The notes beneath the pieces are model-generated. The model saw only the letters and a list, made by a program, of their open reading frames with translations. It searched no databases and was not told where the DNA came from. A program made the position numbers and the translations under genes. From NCBI GenBank assembly GCA_008711295.1, contig VUYV01000036.1, positions 1,637,870 through 1,701,869 of the forward strand: a stretch of 64,000 bases of DNA, given 5' to 3'. Source of the stretch: Anarhynchus alexandrinus. Its lineage: Eukaryota > Chordata > Aves > Charadriiformes > Charadriidae. Every line of letters begins with the position of its first letter. Position 1 is the stretch's first letter. This document shows positions 38,268-49,657 of the stretch, in pieces.

Positions 38268-40828
38268 AAAAGAGAGAGTCTACCACATTTCAGCAGCAGA
38301 AGGCAGACTGACAACTTTGTGGGAGGAAGCAGAAGGAGAGCAGGGAACTCTCCTTACATAAACATGGCTCTAAATTCTTGAATAAAGGAGAATTGAATTA
38401 TTTCTCTGGGTGAACAGAAAGGGCTGTTTAAAAAAAAAAGGGTGAAAGGAAGCCTTATTAAGTGTTTTGTCAGAAAATCTTTCTATGTTTCCTGTTGCAC
38501 GATAATAAACATACATTTCCTCACTTGTAAAGGTGGGAGGCATTTCAAGGCTCTTGGTACAAGAAAGTAGTCTGAAAATCGGTATTGTAGACTGGCTAAG
38601 ATTTGCAGCTAGCACAAATGCAAAGTAATTAAAATGAAACAGATGGAGGGCTGCAGGTAGGAAACACTTAATCTGAAAAAGGATTTGGTCCTGATGCTGA
38701 AAAGGTCAATTAATAAATGCATTTTACTGTCTTGAATTTTAGTCTGCATATGCTAAGTATGAAGAAACAATAAATTTACAAGATCAAAAACTTTATTTTT
38801 TCTTTTCAGTAAATGAGTACAAGTCTCTGTCCACTCAGAAATTGTCTCCCACTCCACAGGCACCTTCCCTTCAGTGCTAGATACAACTTTCTTCAGTTCC
38901 TCAGGAAGTACAACTTAAGCTTTCTATTTCTTGATGGAGTGGGGGAAGATGTGGTGGAATCAAGCAGAGCCTTCCCAGAGGTGAAAAAAAAAAAAAACAA
39001 AGAAAAACAAAGAAAAACTGGTGTACCATCAATTAGGGATATCAAGCTGCCCTAGTGAGACTGGCATTTAAGCCATTTATTATACCAGCTGGGGTATAAG
39101 AATTGTTCAGGGATTAAATTACCAACTTCTCTACATTTATATAGAAATCAAATCTTCTACTGTCTTCCCATAAATAAAAAAATTACACTGCCAATAACAA
39201 AATAATTTGCCATTAGAGAAATCAAAATCACTTGTGTAGTTAAAGAGAGTCTTTTATGGTTAAAAAAATCACAGGATACTAATTTACTTCCATATTCTCA
39301 ACTGCAAGTTATTCAGTTTTGTAATCTCTCTTACTATGATCTTAAAATCAAATACATGATTCTTTCCAACATAAACAGAAGTCAAAGAGGAGTCAAACTT
39401 CTTTTAGAAATTTTTAGAAATAAATTTTATGTACCAAATTACGAATGCAATACTTAAAATAATTACAGTATGGCAAGGTTAAGTAGTACCATAATAACTA
39501 ACTCAGCAAAGTGCCATGCTCAATGTAAGCTTTTCATCAGTGTGGAGTGCTGGAGAGTTCTGTGTTGCTGCTGGCAAAAACTCTGCCGAAAGGAGGGATG
39601 GCTAATTCTGTTAAACAGGTGAGATTTAATAATGATAAAAATGAGCAACTTGTTTAAACTTAAAAAACAGAACTTTTTTTTAATTACACGCTTTCCTATC
39701 CTTACATTAGTTTAAAGTCTGTTCGCTTTTGGTTGCCATCAATAACTCTGGTATGCTACTAATGACTTAAAATAAGACACAGCTTATTGTCTTAATTCTT
39801 TCAAAACTGGCCTTTCTGAAGCCTTTTCAGAATATAATTCAAACACACTAGAAATCTGGGTTGATAATTACATGTTCCCTCTCCAGCAGCCACAACTACT
39901 CCCATATCATAACCTAGAGGGAAAAAGAATAAAGGTGAGACTGCTTGAGCAACACTTAAAACAGTTGTTAAACTGGACCACAGCTAGATATACCTGTAAG
40001 TGTTTTCTATATATACCAGTAACTTTATTTACCAGCAAATAAAAAGCTGCATGCTTTCTTTTATTGACCCTTCTAGAATAGTGTAAAATCAAGTCCCAAG
40101 TGAAACTGAACAGTTTGCATTAAAACCATAGCACCACACCCAAAGACAAGAAAAATCTATGAAAACCCAATTTATTTCATACATCTCTTCTCCAAATGTT
40201 AAAGGAACGTCCGCTTTTTTTTTATTTTAAACTATAGTTCACTGGAAAAAAATTAGCTAAGAATAAATTTTACCAAAAATTTTATCTCCATTCTATTCTG
40301 CTCTTCATCTCCTACTCATTGAAACAAACTAAATACAAGTTTAAGTGTTGGATATCTTTTGCATCGTGAAAACCACTATTATAACATGAAACATGAAATC
40401 TAATTCTGAAATAAAATAACGCAACATTCTTTCCAGTTTTACATGAGCTAAAGATAAACACAATTCTTTGTGGGTCCAGCTGGGTACCTAAGTTGTATTG
40501 CCTGCATAGCCAACAATTTACATGTTGCAGTAATTCTTTTAACTAATTCTTTCAAGTATTTTCCAAATTATATAGCATGATCTTAAAACCTGTACAGTCT
40601 ATTATACAGTCCGATAATTTTACTTTTGTCCATATGGAAATTTTCTTTTACTTTATGTCTCTTTTTTTGAATCTGCTGTTAAAGTTAGGTGCTAGCATTT
40701 CCTCATTATTAAACCTGCATATTCTGTAGAATGATCCATTTATTACATTTTATGAAACAAACAGATACGGACAGAACACTCTCCAACACCACTCCTCGGC
40801 CCTTCTCCTAAAGAAAATATGACAGTAC

Positions 40829-40960
40829 CTGGTGAACTTGCAACAGCTGCTCAGCAAACTGACGTACTTCTGTGAGTAGAAGAGATATTAAAGAATTTCT
40901 TAGTATGTTGTTCCTTCCTAGCAAAACCAGTGTATGTGATACAGCATGCAGTGCCTGAAA
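40829..40960 (-). CDS. MEI4: MEI4, internal coding exon (44 residues)
   Basis: A 132-base exon not visible as a long open frame but clear on the minus strand. The acceptor is TTTCTCTTTAG just before TTTCAG; the donor is CCAG then GTACTG. It encodes 44 residues, including FQALHAVSHTLVLLGRNN, LRNSLISLLLTEVRQFAEQL and QVHQ. From memory, mammalian MEI4 has FQVQHYVSQSLVTLG, LLRKSIISLLLSEV and AINQ at this place, in the same order. Both ends are in phase 0 and match the neighbouring exons. An alternative acceptor six bases downstream (TTTCAG) would drop two residues, but the conserved FQ favours the first. The predicted structure is helical, like the rest of the C-terminal half. Neighbouring exons lie 15.0 kb upstream and 37.3 kb downstream in the transcript sense. 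Confidence 0.87.
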
Positions 40961-42049
40961 CTAAAGAGAAATAACAGTAAATTTAATCTTTCAAAATATG
41001 TCTCTATCTTTTTTACCCCAACCAACTACCTTAAATAGAAATGGGATTTATATATTCAAATTCTAAAGAAAAAAAGTCAAATTCAAAATTTTAGAGAGTT
41101 TAAAACTCTTATTAATTACATACATATGAGACCAATGAGAAACCCATATCAATTACCTAGAAACTCTCCTTTCTCAAAAGATTAGCACTACAGGAAACTG
41201 TCATATGAACAAACTCCTCCAAAAGTGGGAATTCCCCAGGAGGCAGCTTTTCAGCATTAGCTGTCATCATGCCCATCTGTTGTCATAGAAAGTGGGTGAC
41301 TACCCTGCACATACAGTAATTCTGTTTGTCACAGGTAGACAAATGAAAAAACGAATTCTTTGAAATTTAAACACGTGAGCAAGCTAAGAGCTATACTGGA
41401 GTTTGCTGTCAATTGAGTTATCAGGAATAAACTTGATTAAATGCTGATAGATAGAAGATACACTATATTTCCAAATTCAAATAATTCACTGTCTGCTTGC
41501 TGTAATCAAGGCATTTCTCCTGAACTACAGAAGGAGTGATGGGATCACATGAGAATGATATTAGTAATAATTTTTTTTTGCCACAGTCTTGTCTATTAAA
41601 AAAAAACCCAACTGTTTTCTTTGTTCCCAGAAATGGAAATGTGTAGCTGTTATGTAATGAAACATACTGCTCTACAAAGTAAACACATCATTTTGTAAAA
41701 CACTACTAGAAGAAATTATCATTTCTATACACAAATGTATTGGAGTTCTTTGAAAGAAAAAAGTAATACCCATTAAATATAATGACTATAATTTATATTT
41801 TCATATAAATGTATACCCATACAACTTTAATATACAGTATCTCTTTGTGAGTAATTTTGACTGACAAAAGCATACTCTGACACAAATTTGTACGTCGAAG
41901 AATAACTATCAATTCTTATCCACTCAAGAGCAGATCACCACATCCTATTAACAACCTAGTTTATTCCTCTAGCCAGCTCACTGTGTATACACACACACAT
42001 ATATGAGTAAGAATACTTGCCCACAATTCACAAGTTTGCATAGGGTGAA

Positions 42050-42308
42050 TCCTCCTGGAAATCATTTCCAAACACACAAAAGCCAAGAAGGCAATCCAGT
42101 AGTAGTCAGCATGGATTTATTAAGGGGACACCATGCTTAACCAACGTGATAGCCTTCTACAGTGAGATGGCTGGCTGAGCGGATGAGGGGTAAGCACTGA
42201 GTATCATTGACCTTGACTTTACCATGGTGTTCAACACTGTCTCCTGTAAAATTGTTACTGACAAAATGTTGGGCTAAGTAAGGGGACAGTGAGGTGGACT
42301 GAAAACTT
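42050..42308 (+). mobile_element. CR1 LINE internal fragment (reverse transcriptase region)
   Basis: Words of the CR1 reverse transcriptase region occur in order: AGTCAGCATGGATTTATTAA (Q-H-G-F), CTTAACCAACGTGATAGCCT, ACCTTGACTTTACCATGGTG (the degenerate 'DFSKAFD' site) and GGGGACAGTGAGGTGGACTG. Both ends are cut and there is no CR1 tail. Frames contain stops. An old relic. Confidence 0.8.
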
Positions 42309-45300
42309 TTGCTGTAAAAAACTTTAATTAGGCAGCTTCCCACTTACAGTTACTGCTTGTCTGCCTGGTCAGATGGTCAAACTGTCCTGCCAGTTGATGC
42401 AATGCCTATTTACCCGCCTCTTAAAGCTGAGCAGTTTGATAGGCTTGGCTACCATTTGCCCAATATGAGACAATCTCCTGTTCACAGTCATAACAATCAA
42501 ACTTTAATAAATCTTCAATGTTAATCATCTCACTTTAGCATGTAATCCCCCCAAGAATATAAAAACTATAGAAGACAGACAAGTCTTATGTTCGGAATCA
42601 AATCTGCAGAGATACAAAGTAAACTCCTTGCATTAAAGAAAATTCACAAATTGTACGCATATAGCTTTGAAAATCTGTGAGATTAAAATAATTAATAAAT
42701 GTGTAAACCAAAGACTCTATAAAGATGAAATGTGAATGAAGGTGAGATAAAAATAGTTTTCTAAACAATTAAAATAACATGAAAGGATAATGTCATGCAC
42801 CTACATGTGCTTTGAGGATATGTCAATTAAAATCAGACTTCTATATACTGGAAATGTACAGCCTTCTGAACAAAACAATGACTCCTCTTCCTAAGAATAA
42901 TCTAGACATCTACCGTTTTGAAAGATCTTCCATAGTATATACTAAAACTGTATGACAAAAACAAAAAGTGTGCAACACCTGGGTAGTTCCACCTTCACAG
43001 TGCGCATGTTCCAAAGGGGTATGACTGCTTCAAATCACTACTCGAGGTTTAAACAATGCTAAAACCCAACACATTTTTCATTAAAGTCCCCACTCATTCT
43101 TCTTTTTATAAATTAATGATGGATACATATTTTGTATTTCTATATTTTCAGAGCATAACCTTGAGTACACTTGCTAATTTGTCTTTGGCAAGCAAGCGAA
43201 CGAGACAATCCAGTGTAGTTTTCCAATGCTACCTCTACCAAAAAACACACTAAATGTATATACTCAGACACAAACATGATTATGATTGTTCTTTTTTAAG
43301 TTCTCTCCTATTTGCTTAAAACATTCTTAGACAGATAGTGAAACAATGAAAATTTTTATTTTTTTGCAGTTATTAATGCTAGCAGCTGAGATTTAACTAA
43401 AATAGGATCTTTCACAAAATTTCCGTATCCTTTCTGGTTTGGAAAAAGTTACCATTTTGTAGTTGGAATTTTGTAGGACTAGATAACAGGGGATCTTCAA
43501 ATTTAAAGCCTGAGCATCTACTAAGGGAAGTACATAGGGATTTTGTAATGACAGTACTTAGGGTACTTCAGATATGGGTATTGATGCCACTGAAAAATCC
43601 CACCTGTTAACTGATTTATTAAAGAGTATGGATTTAATATTGTATTTTTGTGAATCTCTTGGTATATTTTAAGAAAATAAGGAGACAACAAAGAATTAAG
43701 GTTAAAGTAATGCTCACAGATTGCATCCATTAAATAAGCACAAAGCAAATTTATAGCATATAAGCAATAAATCTGTAAATAGCGAACAGAAGTATGACTT
43801 TGTGTTTCAAAGCAATGCTCATGCATTGCTAATTAAACTCTGGAAACATTCGAATTGATAATAGTTCAAATAGTATGCAGTTTCTTTAAAGATAAAAGCA
43901 TATCTTCAGCTCTCAAATCTATCAAACATTAAAAAAGGAACAGAAATCTTTTAATCCCTTGGGCTTGCTTAATGATATAGATAAAATAATACCTATGCTC
44001 TCCAGGGATTCCCAGGTAAACGCTGTCAGAAAATTAGATTGTAAAAAACATACGATTAGAAACAAGAAAACAATGGACCCTGGTTCACTGTTCAGGAGCT
44101 GCTGTCCCTAACCCTCCTCCCACATCCCGGTTTCTGCTCTCTTCCCACGTTCCTCAGGACGCAGAGCAAGAGCGAGCAATGCTGTGCCAGTAGCTGGAAG
44201 GACGTGTGGATTGTCAACCTGCCTGTTGCCAAAATAAATATATAACATCCATGTTCTGCTTGCCTCAAGCATACTAATTTGGTCTCTCCTCTACCCAGCC
44301 ACCAATTTTAAAGCCTATTGGAAGGTATTTTTGACCTTCCACTTCTTTCCAAATGACTTCAAACTGGCTATCAGTTTCAAAAGTTACTACTAGAGGAAAA
44401 GACTGATGAGCAAAAGAAAGAGCACACTCCTATGAGACTTGTTTCCCCAGGAAACCAGGATAAAAATCTTTCCTTATGAATTATTTGTTTAGAATTCATT
44501 TATCAGAATGTGTTAGACTTTTCCTTAATAACAGTTAATCAAAACTTGTGAGTTCAATTTCTTCATGAGTTGCACAATTCACTACAACCTGCAACTATGA
44601 AAACCGCACCTTAGTTTCTGTTTCACCAGTTTACAGCTTTCATGCCAAGTAAGTAATTGCTCTCTTCCCCAAGCAACTGGCATATTCGGCAGTCCAGGAC
44701 TAAAGCAAATAATTATTACAGTTATCCTCAAACTGTGAGGTGTTAAAAACTAGTATTTTTGCCTTTAAATTCACATCACCCTTGCCCTTTGCCCATTTAG
44801 TCCAACTTGACTTCTCCTCCTAACTCATCAATGTCAATGTCAATTGAAATTGTCACTTTTACACAGCGAGCATTAGTACTCCTTTTCTTATCTTACTGTC
44901 ATGTTGCTTCCTTTGTTAACTTGAGGGTTGTCATTTATCTCTCCTTCTGTTTATGCAGCACTATTTCTCCTATCTTCAAGTCTTGGGATTTGATACATGT
45001 TATTTCAATTCTTTGCTCTGTAAGCCTCATCTCAGGCCCTTGCTCTGCCTTTACCCTTTCATAATCTTGTTCATGATTCTCTCCACTCTTCTAAACCTGA
45101 TGTTCTCTGCTAGGACCATCAGTTAGCTTCATTACTGCAAGCTGCCTCTTATATTACAGTATTTCGGTACTTTTTTGCAGAGTTTTAGCTGAAAAACATT
45201 CTGACAGACACTGTGACATACAATAGAGGCAGGTCTATTTGCAGTAGGTTTGACTGCAACCACCAAAAATGTTTACAAAAAAACCAAGCTAAAATGCAAA

Positions 45301-46806
45301 AGGGATGAACAATTTATTTTTTTTAAGCAAAAGTTCAGAAAAGGTGAAAAAAAATAATGAAAATTAAACCAAGATATTTCAATATCTGGGAAAGAATTAT
45401 TATAATACAGCACTTGTATGCCATGCAGAGAACAGAGATGGAGGAACAAATAACCTGCACTCAGCCTAGTAAATATTCTGAAAACCAGAATACTTTGGTG
45501 AATGATGCCAGAAAAGCCAAAAATGCCAGTCATAGTTATCATGGTACTCATTGAAAGAAATGTGCAACCTACTGGCTTAAGTACAGCTTTGTTGAATTTG
45601 TTGAATGAGGAGGGAAGTTCTCCAAGGAATTGTACTACATGAACTCGTCCCAGTCATCTGTGCTGATCATGAAGTTTGTATGTCAGACTGGGAGTGTGAA
45701 GGTGCAATTTTTTCCATGCATGGATTGAAAATGCCTTTCTTAGTTTTATTTCTTCATGGCTTCCTAAAAGTCACTCTCTGATTCACTGATCAGCAGAGTC
45801 CCTCTGACTCCATATATGCTTTTATCCAACCCAATACCAGTTCCCTAGCAAAACAGGCAGTAATTAGTGCATCTGCTTCCTCCTGTCCAGAGGCTAAACT
45901 AAGCCAAGTTGGCTGTTCCTGCAATATCAGCAAGGAGAGAGATGAGAGACCACAGAAACTGTTGTGAAGGAGAGATGAACTTGCAGCACTTCTTCACACC
46001 ACCAAGCCCTCTGGCAGAAGCAAATTTCCCAAACTATTTCCTAGGTGTTTATCCTCTCCTTCCCTGTTACTGCTGAAGGAGGACACTCAGACCAGCCCCA
46101 GCACCTGCAGAGAGTAGACTTCCCTTAAGTAGCATGTCCTCTGATTGACTGACATACACAAACCTTTACCCTCCTCTTCCTATCAAGTATAAACACTCAG
46201 TACATCGCACAAGTTGCTGCTACTTCGCTAGCTGCTTTCTTATCCAGTTACAAAAGATTAAAGCATTAAAGAACACCTTTTTCAGTTTCATTAATATTTT
46301 TCTAGTATGAGTTCCATAACAAATGCTTTATTGAACACCACCAGATAGATAAAAGCTACAAATCTCCCATCAGTAAACATGGTTTATTTTACAAAGAATG
46401 CTCTCCGTTGTTCTGCCACAATTTACCGCTGGTAAACTCATGTTACATTTTATATCATTTATCTCAAAATCTTTAATTATTCTTTTCTTTTAACTTTGTT
46501 ACAAGGCTTTGTATGCTATTGAGATAAACTGTTACCCAGGTAACTTCCTCTTAACCTTCATTTTCAAACATAGAGGATGCTATATAAGAAATGATACAGT
46601 TACAATATTACCATCTCTAAGTCTTTGATTCTAAATTATTTCACTTTTTTTTTCCTTTCAGTTTCATAGGATAAAGACTTATCTTGTCTTTCTCATTTTG
46701 AGCACCTTACATTCTCTTAAGTTGGATAATATTATAAAACAATGACACCTCGCTGATGGGATAAAATACATTTAACAGACCCTGTTGTGAGTTTCTGTGT
46801 TTGTTT

Positions 46807-46807
46807 N
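46807..46807. other. single undetermined base (N)
   Basis: One N between TTGTTT and AAAAGAAAGC. It lies in an intron and affects no gene. Confidence 0.98.
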
Positions 46808-46845
46808 AAAAGAAAGCAAACCAACCAACCAAAACCCTCCAGTCG

Positions 46846-46935
46846 AAAACTAAAGCACAACCTGGATGTCCTTAGAGGAATTCAGGGTTGCAAATCACTG
46901 TCATGTTTAATTTAGTGTCTATCTCAAAATGGTAA
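46846..46935. repeat. unclassified repeat, copy A of a local pair
   Basis: The segment AACTAAAGC...CCTTAGAGGAATTCAGGG...GCAAATCACTGTCATGTTTAA aligns with 47664-47750 at roughly three bases in four. The family is not recognised. Confidence 0.5.
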
Positions 46936-47663
46936 TATCCATTTCCATACACTAAAACCAAGCACCTTGCTTATACCACCTCACCCCAATCACCTTACAG
47001 AAAAGGCAACGCTTTCCTTGAAGGCACGCTGCAAACACACAGTTCATCTGAAGACTAAGTACAAGAAACTGATGTACAAAGAAATCCAGCTAACTATCGA
47101 AGATGCTTGGGATCCTGCTGGCATCAGAGTTTTCACCAATAAATTTACTTCAAGCAATGCTATCTTGGCAGAGATCAAGAATGTCTGCGTCTTCTTGGGA
47201 TTCATGAATTAGGCATCTAAATATCTAATTCATCCAAGAGGCTGGATCCAGTAAACGTTGTCAACAGGAATACAGTATCAATCCCAGTTAAACAAACAAC
47301 AGCTGCCACACAGACAACTCTGATGTTACTGCTGTCCATTTTTTTAATACCTACTGTAAATATTCTATTGATTATGAAGCAGCAGCTCTAGATACAAAGT
47401 CTTCCCTGCCTCAGAGATTAAAATGTAAATTACTCTTGATTCCTGCTTCTTAACTAGTCCTGCTTAGAAGCCTAAATGAGCGAAGAACTGCCTATCCGCC
47501 TGCTGATGCTGAGTTGCCAAGCCATGTTAACGGATGCAGAAGACACTAAGCAACAAGTGTGAGCTCACTCAGGGCACAAATGTTATGGATTCAAATTTTC
47601 CATCTGAGGACTGCTTAGAAAAAGTCACTGGATAAATTACAGAAACAGGTATTCTTTAGGTTT

Positions 47664-47750
47664 TTGAACTAAAGAGTGAGCTGGTCATCCTTAAAGAAAT
47701 TCAGGGATGTAAATCAATGTCTCATTTAAGTGTGTACGATTTACAGATGG
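47664..47750. repeat. unclassified repeat, copy B of a local pair
   Basis: GAACTAAAGAG...CATCCTTAAAGAAATTCAGG...GTAAATCAATGTCTCATTTAA is in the same orientation as copy A, about 820 bases away. It may be a local duplication or two members of an old dispersed family. Confidence 0.5.
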
Positions 47751-48579
47751 TCCCTGCAAATGAAAATGGATTTTAGATGTTTATTTCCCAATCTTTCACT
47801 CTTCTTCCCTCTGCTCACAATGTGCAAGCTACTTTGAATACCACTTAAAGATGCGAAGTATCTGGCATGCATACCTAGGAAGAACAGAGGTACCTTGTTT
47901 AGGGCTGTAGATTTCATGCAGGAGTTGAGCCCTAAAAAGTTAGGCAAGGAATACTCCACTGCCTTAGCAACTGGTTGTAGATAACAGGCTCTACAGAACT
48001 TACTTTTCATTTCTATCCTATCACCATAACACAAACACACACGCTATTTAGGGACACAAAAGCATTTCCTAGAGAAGCAAATGACAAATTTAAGCTATAA
48101 GGTTCATTAGTAAACAGGCAAAAGAACAGAGAAACCCTAAGTTTCTCATCATTAAAGTATGTACACATATTTTTAGTAATGGTTGAGGACTACTACTAAA
48201 ACCCCCTTGGGATATACAGCCATCTTCAAAAACCAGAGGATGTTAGAGGTAATTTTCCCCCAAAACCAAAAAAAAAAAAAAAAGGCACCATCTCCATTAC
48301 AAGCAACAAACTGAATTTTTCCATGAAAAGAAAGACAATCCTTACAGCAGGATCAGCCCTAGACCTCCATCTGGAAGTGACCAGAATGGAGCTAAAGAGC
48401 TCAGGTAAGTACTGATGTGATGGAGGTGAGGTGGTCATACCATCCCTTTGAATAACCACTCACTATGGTATCCCTGAGACCAAAGGAAAAAGAACAATTT
48501 TAGGTCCTTTTGTTCAATAACAAGGCTACACTAACAGAAAACAAGGCCTAGATAGAATTAAAATGCTTTTACACAGGCA

Positions 48580-49657
48580 TGATGTGGGCCCTCTCCGGAA
48601 GGTAACACAAGAACTGGTTACCCGGGATAGAGACAAGGCTGAGGTACTCAATGACTTTTTTGCCTCAGTCTTCACTGGCAAGGACTGCAGCCACACTGCC
48701 CGTGATGCAGAATGCAAAAGCCAGGATTGGGAAAATGGAGAACCGCCCANNNNNNNNNNNNNNNNNNNNNNNNNNNNNNNNNNNNNNNNNNNNNNNNNNN
48801 NNNNNNNNNNNNNNNNNNNNNNNNNNNNNNNNNNNNNNNNNNNNNNNNNNNNNNNNNNNNNNNNNNNNNNNNNNNNNNNNNNNNNNNNNNNNNNNNNNNN
48901 NNNNNNNNNNNNNNNNNNNNNNNNNNNNNNNNNNNNNNNNNNNNNNNNNNNNNNNNNNNNNNNNNNNNNNNNNNNNNNNNNNNNNNNNNNNNNNNNNNNN
49001 NNNNNNNNNNNNNNNNNNNNNNNNNNNNNNNNNNNNNNNNNNNNNNNNNNNNNNNNNNNNNNNNNNNNNNNNNNNNNNNNNNNNNNNNNNNNNNNNNNNN
49101 NNNNNNNNNNNNNNNNNNNNNNNNNNNNNNNNNNNNNNNNNNNNNNNNNNNNNNNNNNNNNNNNNNNNNNNNNNNNNNNNNNNNNNNNNNNNNNNNNNNN
49201 NNNNNNNNNNNNNNNNNNNNNNNNNNNNNNNNNNNNNNNNNNNNNNNNNNNNNNNNNNNNNNNNNNNNNNNNNNNNNNNNNNNNNNNNNNNNNNNNNNNN
49301 NNNNNNNNNNNNNNNNNNNNNNNNNNNNNNNNNNNNNNNNNNNNNNNNNNNNNNNNNNNNNNNNNNNNNNNNNNNNNNNNNNNNNNNNNNNNNNNNNNNN
49401 NNNNNNNNNNNNNNNNNNNNNNNNNNNNNNNNNNNNNNNNNNNNNNNNNNNNNNNNNNNNNNNNNAGGCACTGGAACAGGTTGCCCAGAGAGGTTGTTGA
49501 GGCCCCATCCCTGGAGGTGTTCAAGGCCAGGCTGGACGTGGCCTTGGGCAACCTGGTCTAGTGGGAGGTGTCCCTGCCTATGGCAGGGGGGTTGGAACTC
49601 GATGATCTTCAAGGTCCTTTCCAACCTAAACCATTCTATGATTCTATGATTCTATGA
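48580..49657 (+). mobile_element. CR1 LINE interrupted by an assembly gap (young-looking subfamily)
   Basis: Left of the gap (48580-48749) is the ORF2 segment before the reverse transcriptase, with DKAEVLNDFFASVFTGKDC readable in one frame. Right of the gap (49466-49657) is the 3' end, from AGGCACTGGAACAGGTTGCC to three clean ATTCTATG units. The two pieces are most simply one element. Its 3' end is the cleanest CR1 end in the window. The catalytic region falls in the gap and cannot be judged. Confidence 0.88.
48750..49465. other. assembly gap (716 N)
   Basis: A run of unknown bases inside the CR1 element. Long open frames reported across it on either strand are artefacts of the N run. Confidence 0.98.

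Larger units (their letters stand above)
3527..40828 (-). other. MEI4: MEI4 intron, 37.3 kb, between the last two coding exons
   Basis: On the minus strand it starts with GTACTG after CAG (donor at 40828) and ends with TTCCCCAG (acceptor at 3527). Apart from the repeats listed separately, I see no convincing gene in it. Long gene-less stretches with nothing recognisable are 3.6-15.7 kb (except simple repeats), 15.9-17.1 kb, 18.5-27.2 kb (only scraps of old LINEs), 31.7-34.2 kb and 35.4-40.8 kb (except the palindrome and the duplication near 38 kb). Short open frames here look like chance. Confidence 0.8.

Noticed and set aside
48526..49649. Six open frames of 260-340 codons on both strands
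   Set aside because: They are open only because they cross 716 N. The real sequence on each side is CR1.
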